A stretch of 64,000 nucleotides of DNA from the NCBI GenBank assembly GCA_902799045.1, contig CADBZH010000001.1:88554-152553 (forward strand), read 5' to 3'. Below the pieces are notes generated by a model. That model did not search any database and had not been told where the DNA came from. It was given only the letters and a program-made list of their open reading frames with translations. Origin of the DNA: an uncultured Eubacteriales bacterium (GTDB lineage: Bacteria > Bacillota > Clostridia > Christensenellales > Aristaeellaceae). Below, piece by piece: positions 7,477 through 16,060 of the stretch. Position numbers and translations under genes: made by a program. Each line of letters opens with the position of its first letter. Position 1 is the stretch's first letter.

Positions 7477-9420
7477 CTACCGCCGCTTGCGGCCCTTTTC
7501 CTTCAGCAGGTCGCCGTACTTGGAGAACAGGAAGCTCTGGAACTCCACGCCCGCCGCGCCGTCGGCGCTGCCGTAGCCCATCTTCAGCTGCGCGCTGGTG
7601 ACGGCCACGCGGGTGGCGTCGTTGTAGGTGCCGATGCTGTCCTTCACGTCCTTGCGCTCCAGCAGGCCCAGCTCCCACAGCCGCCGCTGGAGGTTGGTCA
7701 CCTCGTCGCCGGTGTCGCCCAGGCGCAGGGGGATGTAGCGGTCGCCGGTGGATTCAAACTGCACCGAGGCGTCCGGCGCGGCCTTGCTGTAGATATAGCG
7801 CTGCATCGAGGCGGAGGCCTCGCCGGTCTGCTCCACGCCGATGGCCGCCTGGAAGGCGTTCACGGCGCTGCGGGTGGCCTCGTCGAACACGCCGCTGCCC
7901 GTCTCAAGGTAGCCCAGCTCCACCAGGCGGTTCTGCAGGGCCGTCACGGCGCTGCCGGTGGAGCCGACCACCAGGTTGAAGTAGAGCGTGTCGGCGTCGG
8001 CGGCGGGCGTTGCGGTGGGCGTCGGCGTCGCCTCGACGGGCGCTTCGCCGTCGGGCACGAGGCCCATCTCACCGTCGGTGGGGAAGCCCTCCACGCCCTG
8101 CTGGGTCTGCTCATAGGTCAGGGCCTGGTCGCTGAACAGCACGGTTTGCAGCCAAACGCTGGCCAGGCCGTCCGGCTCCATGCCGTTGCACTGCTGGTAG
8201 AAGGCCACGGCGCTGATGGTGGCCGGGCCGTATTCGCCGTTGGGCGTGCCGTTGGCGTAGCCCAGCTCCACCAGCCGGCGCTGCAGGTTCATCACGGCCT
8301 CGCCGCTGTCGCCCACATTCAGGTTCTCATAGGCGGAGATGGCCGCCTCGCCGCCGTAGGCCGGGGCGTTTTCAGACAGCAGGAATTCCTGCATGTCCGT
8401 GGTGAGCATGCCGTTGGGCGCGAGGCCAATGGCGCTCAGGAAGCGGTTCACGCCCTCCTGGGTGGCCTGGTCGAACACGCCGGTGTCGGTACCGCCCGTC
8501 ATGTAGCCCAGGGTGATCAGCCGCTGTTGGATCTGGGAGATGCGCGTGCCGGAGCTGCCCAGGGCGATGGCCGTGCTGTCGTCGGCCTCGGTGCCGTCGG
8601 GCATGTAGATGGCGGCCTGCTGGCCCTCCTCGTCCGGGGTCATCGTGGTCAGCACCTGCACGGACGGGTCGTAGGTCCTGGCGGTGTCGGCGTAGAGCTC
8701 GCGCTGCATGGCCACGTTGGCCACGTCGCTGGCGGCGAGCCCGTAGGCCGCGTAGAACAGCCGCACACACTGGCCCGTCTGCTCGTCGAACACGCCGGTC
8801 AGCTCCGTCAGCGGATAGCCCAGGTTCTTGAGCCTCTGCTGCAGCGCGTACACCGAGCTGCCCACCGCGCCGGGGCGCAGCACCGCGTACTGGGCGATCA
8901 CCGCGCTGTTGTATTCCTCGCTGCCATAGACGGGCGCGTTGCCGGCGAACAGCTTCAGCTGCAGCTTGGCCGTGGCGACGCCGGTCTGCATGGTGCCGTA
9001 GGTCTGCTCAAAGCGCTTCACGGCGGCTTCGGTCTCCGAGTCGAACAGGCCGGACACGTCGCCGGTGAAATAGCCCAGGTCCCTCAGGCGCAGCTGCAGC
9101 GCCTGCACGGCGATGCCGGTGTTGCCCAGGCTCAGGCTGCGGTATTCGGTCTGCTCCTCCTGGTCTCGGGCGGACTGGAAGTCGCCCTCGATCACGGAGG
9201 AATCGTTCAGCGTCACGTTGCCGTCGGCGTCGATCACGATGGCCTCCGGCGCGCTCATGTTCTGGGGGAGGGGCGTGGCGGTGGCGTAGGGCACGCTGAT
9301 GTCCACCGAGGTGTTGACCTCGGTGTTCAGGTAATCCTCGTCAATCGTGCCGCAGCCGCTCAGCAGCAGGCAGGCGCCCGCCGCCAGCAGAACCAGCGCT
9401 CCGATCTTCCGGTTTCCCAT
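7477..9420 (-). CDS. Lipoprotein with six peptidoglycan-binding repeats
   Basis: 647 residues. The N-terminus MGNRKIGALVLLAAG leads to lipobox LLSG-Cys23, so the protein should be lipid-anchored outside the membrane. After a linker come six PG_binding_1 repeats of about 45 residues, each with the pattern LxxGxxGxxVxxLQxRLxxLGY and ending GxFDxxTxxAVxxFQ. A Thr/Pro linker (TPTPTATPA type) separates repeats four and five. No catalytic domain is seen, so it is probably a cell-wall scaffold or sensor. The start at 9420 is chosen because GGAGG stands just before it and the lipobox then sits at the right distance. The L,D-transpeptidase at 18996 carries two repeats of the same type. Confidence 0.88.
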   Translation of the reverse strand: MGNRKIGALVLLAAGACLLLSGCGTIDEDYLNTEVNTSVDISVPYATATPLPQNMSAPEAIVIDADGNVTLNDSSVIEGDFQSARDQEEQTEYRSLSLGNTGIAVQALQLRLRDLGYFTGDVSGLFDSETEAAVKRFEQTYGTMQTGVATAKLQLKLFAGNAPVYGSEEYNSAVIAQYAVLRPGAVGSSVYALQQRLKNLGYPLTELTGVFDEQTGQCVRLFYAAYGLAASDVANVAMQRELYADTARTYDPSVQVLTTMTPDEEGQQAAIYMPDGTEADDSTAIALGSSGTRISQIQQRLITLGYMTGGTDTGVFDQATQEGVNRFLSAIGLAPNGMLTTDMQEFLLSENAPAYGGEAAISAYENLNVGDSGEAVMNLQRRLVELGYANGTPNGEYGPATISAVAFYQQCNGMEPDGLASVWLQTVLFSDQALTYEQTQQGVEGFPTDGEMGLVPDGEAPVEATPTPTATPAADADTLYFNLVVGSTGSAVTALQNRLVELGYLETGSGVFDEATRSAVNAFQAAIGVEQTGEASASMQRYIYSKAAPDASVQFESTGDRYIPLRLGDTGDEVTNLQRRLWELGLLERKDVKDSIGTYNDATRVAVTSAQLKMGYGSADGAAGVEFQSFLFSKYGDLLKEKGRKRR

Positions 9421-9521
9421 CTCATACCCTCCGCTTTGGTGCAGCTTGTTCATATCCGTTGGACGCGCGAACCGCGCGATCGTTGCCTTCAGGCGAAAAT
9501 ATAACACAGTATTACAAAACT

Positions 9522-9550
9522 ATTTTAAATCAATTTCCGGGAAAATACAA
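9522..9550 (-). promoter_or_regulatory. Promoter of the peptidoglycan-binding lipoprotein
   Basis: Minus strand: TTGTAT (9545-9550), 17 bp, TAAAAT (9522-9527), about 100 bp before the lipoprotein start. Confidence 0.55.
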
Positions 9551-9561
9551 TAGCAAATGCA

Positions 9562-11508
9562 CTAAGTTTCCGGTAAGTTCCGATGAACGTCGTCAAGCGC
9601 GTACACGCACACGTCGCCCTCGGCAAACACCAGCTCGCAGTGCTCCGCGAACCAGGTCTCGTCCAGGTCGTAGTCGCCGCGCTCATAGTTTGAGAGATAG
9701 ACGTAGCGCACGCCGTACTGCTCAAACAGCGCCGCGCTGTCCTCCGGCAGCTCCAGCATCTGCTTCGCGGCCAGGTATTGCCCGGAATAGTCGATGCCGT
9801 GGAAGTAGAGGTAGCTGGGCGTGCCGCAGACGATGCTCCGGCCCGCCAGCGCCGCCACGGCGTTCTTATGCTGGGTGCCGGTCAGGAACACCGCGTCCGC
9901 GGGCGTCTCGCGCTCGACGAACGCGGCGGCGTGGGCCTCGGCGGCGCTGAACAGCTGGTAGTTGGACACGACCTCCCGCCCGATGCTCAGCGCGCCGGAG
10001 AGCGTGGACGCCAGCAGGAACGCCGCCGCCAGCAGCGCCCGTCCGCGCACGCCCTTCAGATGGTTCCACAGCGTCACCAGATACCAGCCCACCGCCGGCA
10101 GCATCGCCATGTAGGCCACGTAGAACAGCTTGTTGTTGTCATACTCGTTGGGCTGGAACTGGACCAGCTCCGCCACGGCGTATACGATCGCCGCGCCCAG
10201 GCCCAGCATCCGAAGCGAGAATTGCCGCTGATCCGCCCCGTCCCGCCTGCCGCAGAGCGCCGCCGGGACCATCATCAGCCAGATCAGGCCCACGTTCTTG
10301 ATCCAGAACCAGCAGTAGCCGTCGATCAGGCGGCCGCTGCCGTCGTTGTTAACCCAGTTGAAGCGGAGCTTCAGCGAGCCGCCGTTCACCGTCTGGGGCA
10401 CCGACCAGGTCATCAGCTGCGGCAGCGCCAGCGCCAGGGCGACGCCGCCGTAGAGGGCGAAGCGCAGGAAGACGGCCGTCCGCTCCGCCTTCGGCGCGCG
10501 CCACACGCAGAAGGCCACCGCGCCCACGCTGATCAGCCCCAGCGCCAGGAAGGAGTGGGTGTGGATCATCGGCATGGTCCCGGCCCAGACGCCGAGCAGG
10601 GCGAACGGCATCCACTCGCGGCCCCGCGCCGCCGTCACCAGCAGCCACAGCGCCGGGACCAGCGCCATCCACCCGGTCAGCAGCGTCCGCTGGGGGATCA
10701 TCATGTCGCAGATCACGTTCACCCAGCGCAGGTTCAGGTCCGGCTGGTTCGTGGGGGTGCGGTAGAAGCCGGTGAAGATCTCCCTGAACGTGGTGGCGTC
10801 GCGGCCGATGCCGTCCAGCGCGTAGACAAAGCCCAGGCCGCCGTTTAAGAACATCAGCAAAAACGCGATCACGGTGGCGGCGCGGCTCTTCGTCAGCTCC
10901 CAGCAGAACAGCACGAACCCGAGGCCCACCAGCGCCATCATCAGCGTGCCGGTGAAAACGAACGAAAAGGAGAGGCCGCTGCCGAAGAGCAGCATCGAGG
11001 TGACCATGCTGTCGCCCAGGAACGGATAGCCCAGCAGCGCCCCGGGCAGCAGGGAATAGGTGGGGGGATAAGCCGCGTCGCGCAGGCTGGTGGCGATGCC
11101 CAGGTGCAGGCACAGATCGCCGTAGGTGGACTGGCCCACGTACAGCGCGCCGGCCTCGGGCCGCAGGATGTGGGTGGTTTGCAGATAGCCGCCGAGGATC
11201 GCCAGCGGCGCCACCAGCGCGAGGGGCAGCCACAGGGGCATGTCCGTCCACCGGCGCTCGCGGGGCGTCCTTCGGGCGAGGAGCTGGGACGCCCCGGCGA
11301 AGGCCGCCGCCGTGCCGAGCCCCAGCAGGTTGGAAAGCCGCGTGAAGCCCAGGAAGAAGGCGTACAGCGTGGGCAGCCACATCATCAGGATCAGGCCCGC
11401 GCTCAGCCCCAGCCACAGCCGGACGAGCCGCTGCCGCCTCGGCAAAAGCCCGTCCACCAGTGCCGCGCCGCACAGCAGGTATCCGATCAACAGCATCGCG
11501 CCGCCCAT
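9562..11508 (-). CDS. Polytopic membrane protein, GT-C glycosyltransferase-like
   Basis: 648 residues with about 12-13 hydrophobic helices through residue 480, then a soluble C-terminal part of about 120 residues. The plan (many helices, long loops with conserved acidic and aromatic residues such as HILRPEAG and FNWVNNDGSGRLIDGYCWFW, and a C-terminal domain ending FAEGDVCVYAL) resembles GT-C enzymes that take sugars from polyprenyl-phosphate donors. I do not recognise a named family, so the function is tentative. GGGAGG lies 9 bases before the start. It is divergent from the GH13 gene, with separate promoters. Confidence 0.7.
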   Translation of the reverse strand: MGGAMLLIGYLLCGAALVDGLLPRRQRLVRLWLGLSAGLILMMWLPTLYAFFLGFTRLSNLLGLGTAAAFAGASQLLARRTPRERRWTDMPLWLPLALVAPLAILGGYLQTTHILRPEAGALYVGQSTYGDLCLHLGIATSLRDAAYPPTYSLLPGALLGYPFLGDSMVTSMLLFGSGLSFSFVFTGTLMMALVGLGFVLFCWELTKSRAATVIAFLLMFLNGGLGFVYALDGIGRDATTFREIFTGFYRTPTNQPDLNLRWVNVICDMMIPQRTLLTGWMALVPALWLLVTAARGREWMPFALLGVWAGTMPMIHTHSFLALGLISVGAVAFCVWRAPKAERTAVFLRFALYGGVALALALPQLMTWSVPQTVNGGSLKLRFNWVNNDGSGRLIDGYCWFWIKNVGLIWLMMVPAALCGRRDGADQRQFSLRMLGLGAAIVYAVAELVQFQPNEYDNNKLFYVAYMAMLPAVGWYLVTLWNHLKGVRGRALLAAAFLLASTLSGALSIGREVVSNYQLFSAAEAHAAAFVERETPADAVFLTGTQHKNAVAALAGRSIVCGTPSYLYFHGIDYSGQYLAAKQMLELPEDSAALFEQYGVRYVYLSNYERGDYDLDETWFAEHCELVFAEGDVCVYALDDVHRNLPET

Positions 11509-11552
11509 TCCAAACCGCCTCCCAGCCGGGTGAGTTCACAAACATCCATTCT

Positions 11553-11582
11553 ATTATACCACTCCATGCCGCCGGATGTAAA
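11553..11582 (-). promoter_or_regulatory. Promoter of the polytopic membrane protein
   Basis: Minus strand: TTTACA (11577-11582), 18 bp, perfect TATAAT (11553-11558), about 45 bp before the start. Confidence 0.65.
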
Positions 11583-11600
11583 GCGCAACGCCGCCGCGAG

Positions 11601-11629
11601 TTGACAACCGCGCGCCGTTCCACTATACT
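11601..11629 (+). promoter_or_regulatory. Promoter of the GH13 gene
   Basis: Perfect TTGACA (11601-11606), 17 bp, TATACT (11624-11629). It lies back to back with the divergent promoter at 11553-11582. Confidence 0.8.
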
Positions 11630-11667
11630 GGCTGTAATACCAATTCTGCCAGCGAGGGATGAGCGCC

Positions 11668-13722
11668 ATGAACCAGCCCTACAACGAGCAGGACGCCCTG
11701 CTTGCCTCCATCTTCAGCGACGGCACCGCCCTGTTCCGCCAGCCCGCCGAGCCGGAACCCTGGGATCACGTCTCCGTGCGCCTGCGCCTGATGCGGGGCG
11801 CGGAGGCGAAGGTCACGCTGCTGCGGGATTTCCCGGCGGAGCACGTGCGCATGTCCCGATTCGCGAGCGACGCCGCCTTCGACTGGTACGAGGCCAAGCT
11901 CTACTGCCGCGAAGCGCCGATCTTCTATTCCTTCCTGATCGAGTGGGCGGACCGGCGCATCCACTACAACCGCCTCGGCGCGCGCTGGGTGGACGCCGTG
12001 CCCTCGCCGGATCCGGCGGGCTCGTTCGAGGTGATCCCGGGCTTCCATGTGCCGGAGTGGGCCAAGGGCGCGGTGCAGTACCAGATTTTTCCGGACCGCT
12101 TTTCAAACGGCGACGCGGCTAACGACGTGGTGGACGGGGAATACTGGTACGCGGGCGCGCGCATCCGCCACGCCGCGGCCTGGGACGCCCTGCCCGAGAC
12201 GGACGACTACCACTGCTTCCACGGCGGCGACCTGGTGGGCGTGCGGGACAAGCTGGACTACCTGCAATCGCTGGGCGTGGAGGCAATCTACTTCAACCCG
12301 ATCTTCGTCTCGCCCTCGCCCCACAAGTACGACACCCAGGACTACGAACACGTCGATCCCCACCTGACCGTCATCGAAAGCGACGGCGGCGAGGCGCTGC
12401 CCCCGCGGGCCAGGAGCAACGGCAGGGCCACGCGCTACATCCGCCGCACCACCGACCCCGCGAATCTCGCGGCCAGCGACGCCTGGTTCGCCGGTTTCTG
12501 CCGGGAGGCGCACCGGCGGGGGATGAGGATCATCCTCGACGGCGTGTTCAACCACTGCGGCTCCTTCGGCCGCTGGATGAACCGCGAGGGCCTCTACGGC
12601 GAGCACGAGGGCGCCTACGGCCACGTGAAGAGCCCTTATCGCAGCTGCTTCAACTTCCGGGACGCCCGCGACTACGACAGCTGGTGGAACGTGACGACGC
12701 TGCCGAAGCTCTGCTACGAGCGCTCCGGCGCGCTCTGCGAGGCGATCTTCCGCGTGGCGGAGAAGTGGGTCTCTCCGCCCTACAGCGTGGACGGCTGGCG
12801 GCTGGACGTGGCGGCGGATCTGGGCCAGACGCCCGCCTTCAACCACCTGTTCTGGAAGGAATTCCGCCGCCGGGTGAAGACCGCGAATCCCGACGCGCTG
12901 ATCATTGCCGAGCACTACGGCGATCCCACCGATTGGCTCAAGGGCGACGAGTGGGATTCCGTGATGAACTACGACGCCTTCATGGACCCGCTCTCCTTCT
13001 TCCTCACCGGCATGGAGAAGCACTCGGACTACCGCCGGGACGACCTGTACCAGAACGGCATGGCCTTCTTCGACGGCATCCTCACCGGGATGTCGCGCCT
13101 GCCCACCCCGTCGGTCTACTGCGCCATGGACGAATTGAGCAACCACGATCACAGCCGCTTCATGACCCGCACCAACGGTCGGCCCGGACGCCTGCCCTCG
13201 GCGGGCAGCGCCGCGGCGTCGGAGGGCGTCCGCCCGGCGGTGTTCCGGGAGGCGGCGCTGATCCAGATGACCTGGCCCGGCGCGCCGACGCTCTACTACG
13301 GCGACGAGGCGGGCCTGACCGGCTGGACCGACCCGGACAACCGCCGCGCCTATCCCTGGGGCCGCGAGGACCAGGACCTGATCGCCTTTCACCGGGCCCT
13401 CTCGGCGCTGCGCACGGAATGGCCGGTGCTGCGCAAGGGCAGCGTGAAGCCGCTGTGCGCCGGCTACGGCTACGTCGCCTACGCCCGCTTCGACGGGGAA
13501 TGCGCGCTGGCCGTCGCCTGCAACAACACCGAGCGCCCGATGGCGCTGGATCTGCCGCTGAGGGACGTCGGCGTGCCCGACGGCGCGGCGGTGTCGATCC
13601 GCTTCATCACCACCTCCGGGGGCTGGAGCGACGCGCCCGCGCCCGCCGGGACCGTGGTGGACGGCGTGCTTCGCCTGGCCGCGCCGGCCAACAGCGCGGC
13701 GGTGCTGACGATTTCTGATTAA
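11668..13722 (+). CDS. GH13 alpha-glycosidase (neopullulanase/maltogenic amylase type)
   Basis: 684 residues. The N-terminal ~125 residues form a CBM34/N-domain-like beta region, followed by WAKGAVQYQIFPDRF, the usual opening of the neopullulanase subfamily barrel. GH13 catalytic residues are present: region I DGVFNH (Asp291), nucleophile Asp380 in GWRLDVA, acid/base Glu415 in IIAEHYG and transition-state Asp494 in SNHDHSR. A small beta domain closes the protein. There is no signal peptide, so it acts on imported malto-oligosaccharides in the cytoplasm. Of two close ATG codons I chose 11668, because GAGGG (11654-11658) is correctly spaced for it and touches the earlier one. Confidence 0.92.
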   Translation: MNQPYNEQDALLASIFSDGTALFRQPAEPEPWDHVSVRLRLMRGAEAKVTLLRDFPAEHVRMSRFASDAAFDWYEAKLYCREAPIFYSFLIEWADRRIHYNRLGARWVDAVPSPDPAGSFEVIPGFHVPEWAKGAVQYQIFPDRFSNGDAANDVVDGEYWYAGARIRHAAAWDALPETDDYHCFHGGDLVGVRDKLDYLQSLGVEAIYFNPIFVSPSPHKYDTQDYEHVDPHLTVIESDGGEALPPRARSNGRATRYIRRTTDPANLAASDAWFAGFCREAHRRGMRIILDGVFNHCGSFGRWMNREGLYGEHEGAYGHVKSPYRSCFNFRDARDYDSWWNVTTLPKLCYERSGALCEAIFRVAEKWVSPPYSVDGWRLDVAADLGQTPAFNHLFWKEFRRRVKTANPDALIIAEHYGDPTDWLKGDEWDSVMNYDAFMDPLSFFLTGMEKHSDYRRDDLYQNGMAFFDGILTGMSRLPTPSVYCAMDELSNHDHSRFMTRTNGRPGRLPSAGSAAASEGVRPAVFREAALIQMTWPGAPTLYYGDEAGLTGWTDPDNRRAYPWGREDQDLIAFHRALSALRTEWPVLRKGSVKPLCAGYGYVAYARFDGECALAVACNNTERPMALDLPLRDVGVPDGAAVSIRFITTSGGWSDAPAPAGTVVDGVLRLAAPANSAAVLTISD

Positions 13723-13745
13723 CATATATATAACATGCGAACCTA

Positions 13746-13774
13746 TTGACATCTGCAAATTAATTTGATACAAT
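13746..13774 (+). promoter_or_regulatory. Promoter with palindromic operator for the peroxide-defence operon
   Basis: Perfect TTGACA (13746-13751), 17 bp, TACAAT (13769-13774). The spacer is almost filled by a perfect 12-bp palindrome, CAAATTAATTTG (13756-13767), and the AT-rich partial palindrome continues over the -10 (TTGAT-ACA-ATCAA). OhrR/MarR proteins bind AT-rich palindromes overlapping promoters, so this is the likely site of the regulator encoded at 14351. Confidence 0.75.
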
Positions 13775-13807
13775 CAATTTGCAAACGAAATAAAGGAGGT
13801 TCACACC

Positions 13808-14347
13808 ATGAGCATTTATGATTACACCGTGAAGGCCCGCAAGGGCGCGACCCTGAATATGAACGACCTGAGGGGCAAGGTGCTGCTGATCGTCAACACC
13901 GCCACCGGCTGCGGCTTCACGCCCCAGTATGAGGCGCTGGAAAACCTGTACGAGAAGTATCACGACCAGGGCTTTGAGATCCTGGACTTCCCCTGCAACC
14001 AGTTCGGCCACCAGGCCCCCGGCGACGAGAGCGAGATCCACGAGTTCTGCACCGCCAAGTACAAGACCCAGTTCGACCAGCTGGCGAAGATCGACGTCAA
14101 CGGCGAAGGCGAGGAGCCGCTGTTCACCTTCCTGAAGCAGGCCAAGCCCGACGAGAAGGTGGAGGGCATGAAGAACAAGGCCGCCATGGCCATGATCGCC
14201 AAGATCAGCACCACCTGCAAGAAGCCCGGCGACATCAAGTGGAACTTCACCAAGTTCCTGGTGGACCGCGAGGGCAACGTGGTCAAGCGCTTTGACCCCA
14301 CCAGCGACCCCGCCTCCTTCGAGGCCGACATCGCCGCCCTGATCTGA
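13808..14347 (+). CDS. Glutathione peroxidase family (thiol peroxidase)
   Basis: 179 residues. The peroxidatic residue is a cysteine, Cys35 in NTATGCGFTPQY, not selenocysteine. The other catalytic positions are visible as FPCNQFG (Gln) and WNFTKFLVD (Trp, Asn). Bacterial Cys-type members reduce organic and hydrogen peroxides and mostly use thioredoxin as electron donor. That fits the operon, which also encodes thioredoxin and thioredoxin reductase. AAAGGAGG precedes the ATG at 13808. It is the first gene of the operon and followed after 3 bp by the regulator. Confidence 0.92.
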   Translation: MSIYDYTVKARKGATLNMNDLRGKVLLIVNTATGCGFTPQYEALENLYEKYHDQGFEILDFPCNQFGHQAPGDESEIHEFCTAKYKTQFDQLAKIDVNGEGEEPLFTFLKQAKPDEKVEGMKNKAAMAMIAKISTTCKKPGDIKWNFTKFLVDREGNVVKRFDPTSDPASFEADIAALI

Positions 14348-14350
14348 GAT

Positions 14351-14794
14351 ATGGACGGCAAATACGAGGCGCTGCGGCTCAGGAACCAGCTGTGCTTTCC
14401 GCTCTACCTCTGCTCCAAGGAGCTGACCCGCCGCTACCAGCCGCTGCTGGACGGGATCAACCTCACCTACACCCAGTACGTGGTGATGATGTACTTCTGG
14501 GAGATGCGGCGTGCCAGCGCGAAGGAAGTGAGCCGCGCGCTGCTGATCGATCCCAGCACGCTGACGCCGGTGCTGAAGAAGCTGGAGCAGAAGGGCTTCC
14601 TGAGCCGCGAGCGCGACCCGAGCGACGAGCGCAGCCTGGCGATCGCCCTCACCGAAGCCGGCGCGGCCCTGCAGGACCAGGCGCTCGATATCCCGCAGCG
14701 CATCGGCGGCTGCGTGGGGCTGACCGAGGAAGAGGCCCGGACGCTGGGCGCGCTGATCGGGAAGGTACTCATCAATATTGAAAAGGAGATGTGA
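14351..14794 (+). CDS. OhrR-like MarR family peroxide sensor
   Basis: 147 residues, close to B. subtilis OhrR in length and layout. The sensing cysteine is at the same place: RNQLCF, Cys15, followed by conserved tyrosines in RRYQPLLDG and LTYTQYVV. The winged helix reads SRALLIDPSTLTPVLKKLE and the wing RERDPSDERS. OhrR represses DNA until its cysteine is oxidised by organic hydroperoxide. The gene starts 3 bp after the peroxidase stop and lies in the operon it probably controls. A second cysteine, Cys21, is nearby; whether it forms a disulfide cannot be told from sequence. OhrR usually controls ohr, and no ohr gene is present here. Confidence 0.87.
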   Translation: MDGKYEALRLRNQLCFPLYLCSKELTRRYQPLLDGINLTYTQYVVMMYFWEMRRASAKEVSRALLIDPSTLTPVLKKLEQKGFLSRERDPSDERSLAIALTEAGAALQDQALDIPQRIGGCVGLTEEEARTLGALIGKVLINIEKEM

Positions 14795-14796
14795 AC

Positions 14797-15108
14797 ATGT
14801 CTGTCATCGAGGTCAACAAGGGCAATTTTGAAGAAGTGGTTTTGAAGAGCGAAGTGCCGGTGCTGGCGGATTTCAACGCCGGCTGGTGCGGCCCGTGCCG
14901 CGCGATGAAGCCCATGCTGGACGAGCTGGCCGAGGGCAACGAGGCCTATAAGATCGTGTCCATCGACATCGACGAGGAGGACGAGCTGGCCGATCAGTAT
15001 GAGGTTTCGTCGATTCCCTGCCTGGTGGTGTTCAAGGGTGGCGAGGAAGTGAACCGCAGCGTCGGCCTGATCGCCAAGGAAGCCATCGCGGACCTGGTGG
15101 AGGGCTGA
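14797..15108 (+). CDS. trxA: Thioredoxin
   Basis: 103 residues with the classical active site WCGPC (Cys31, Cys34) after ADFNAG, and the cis-proline segment SSIPCLVVF. It carries electrons from thioredoxin reductase to substrates, here most likely the peroxidase two genes upstream. An extra cysteine follows the cis-proline. AAGGAG ends inside the previous gene, and the ATG at 14797 lies 2 bases after that gene's stop, so the genes are translated together. A GTG two codons earlier is possible but less well spaced. Confidence 0.95.
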   Translation: MSVIEVNKGNFEEVVLKSEVPVLADFNAGWCGPCRAMKPMLDELAEGNEAYKIVSIDIDEEDELADQYEVSSIPCLVVFKGGEEVNRSVGLIAKEAIADLVEG

Positions 15109-15111
15109 TCG

Positions 15112-16020
15112 ATGCTGGACATCATCGTGGTCGGGGCCGGCCCCGCCGGCATGACCGCCGCCATCTATGCCCGCCGCGCCGCGCGGACGGTGCTGGTGCT
15201 GGAGGCGCTCAGCTACGGCGGCCAGATCATCAACACCCCCGACATCGAAAACTATCCCGTGGAGGCCCACATCTCCGGCTTCGACTTCTCGACGAAGGTC
15301 TACGAGCAGGCCAAGGGGCTCGGTGCGGAATTCAAATTTGAAAAGGTCGTGGGCATTCGCCGGGAGGAAGGCGCGTTCGTCGTCGAAACCGCGAAGAACG
15401 CCTACGAGGCCTGCGCCGTCATCCTGGCCACCGGCTCGGAAAACCGCAAGCTGGGCCTGGAGGACGAGCAGAAGCTCACCGGCCGCGGCGTCTCCTACTG
15501 CGCCACCTGCGACGGCAACTTCTATCGCAGGAAGACCGTCGCCGTGGTGGGCGGCGGCAACACGGCGCTGGAGGACGCGCTGTACCTGTCCGACCTGGCG
15601 GAAAAGGTGTACCTGATCCACCGGCGCGACAGCTTCCGCGGCGAGGAGACCAACGCCGCGCGGCTCATGGAGCGCGCAAACGTGGAGATCGTCTGGAATT
15701 CCAACGTCACCCGTCTGCTCTCCGACAAGCGCCTGACCGGCATCGAGGTTACCAACAAGGTGGACGGCAGCGTGCGCACGATCGAGCTGAACGGCCTGTT
15801 CATCGCCGTCGGCCGCGTGCCGGAGAACCAGAACTTCGCGAGCCTCGTGAACCTGGACGAGGCCGGCTACGTCGTGGCGGGCGAGGACTGTCACACCTCC
15901 TGCGAGGGCATCTTCGTGGCGGGCGACAACCGCGTGAAGACCCTGCGCCAGCTGGTAACCGCCACCGCCGACGGCGCCATGGCCGCCACCGAGGCCGTGA
16001 AGTACATCAACAGCCTGTAG
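15112..16020 (+). CDS. trxB: Thioredoxin reductase
   Basis: 302 residues, normal for low-molecular-weight bacterial TrxB. FAD-binding GAGPAGMTAA is at the N-terminus, the redox pair is Cys130/Cys133 in CATCDG, the NAD(P)H motif GGGNTALEDA follows, and the C-terminal FAD motif is GIFVAGD. It transfers electrons from NADPH to thioredoxin. It starts 3 bp after trxA, completing peroxidase-sensor-thioredoxin-reductase. A bidirectional terminator follows at once. Confidence 0.95.
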   Translation: MLDIIVVGAGPAGMTAAIYARRAARTVLVLEALSYGGQIINTPDIENYPVEAHISGFDFSTKVYEQAKGLGAEFKFEKVVGIRREEGAFVVETAKNAYEACAVILATGSENRKLGLEDEQKLTGRGVSYCATCDGNFYRRKTVAVVGGGNTALEDALYLSDLAEKVYLIHRRDSFRGEETNAARLMERANVEIVWNSNVTRLLSDKRLTGIEVTNKVDGSVRTIELNGLFIAVGRVPENQNFASLVNLDEAGYVVAGEDCHTSCEGIFVAGDNRVKTLRQLVTATADGAMAATEAVKYINSL

Positions 16021-16025
16021 TACAA

Positions 16026-16055
16026 AAAGGCCTTCCCCCTGTAGGGAAGGCCTTT
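16026..16055. terminator. Bidirectional terminator between trxB and cysE
   Basis: A 12-bp perfect stem, AAAGGCCTTCCC (16026-16037) with its complement (16044-16055). The upstream A run gives a T run for the opposite strand, so it serves both convergent genes, which lie only 40 bp apart. Confidence 0.85.
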
Positions 16056-16060
16056 CATGG

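Noticed and set aside
7387-9504. A 705-residue open frame on the plus strand opposite the lipoprotein
   Set aside because: It has no domain or start signal. The minus-strand frame has a lipobox and six recognisable repeats.
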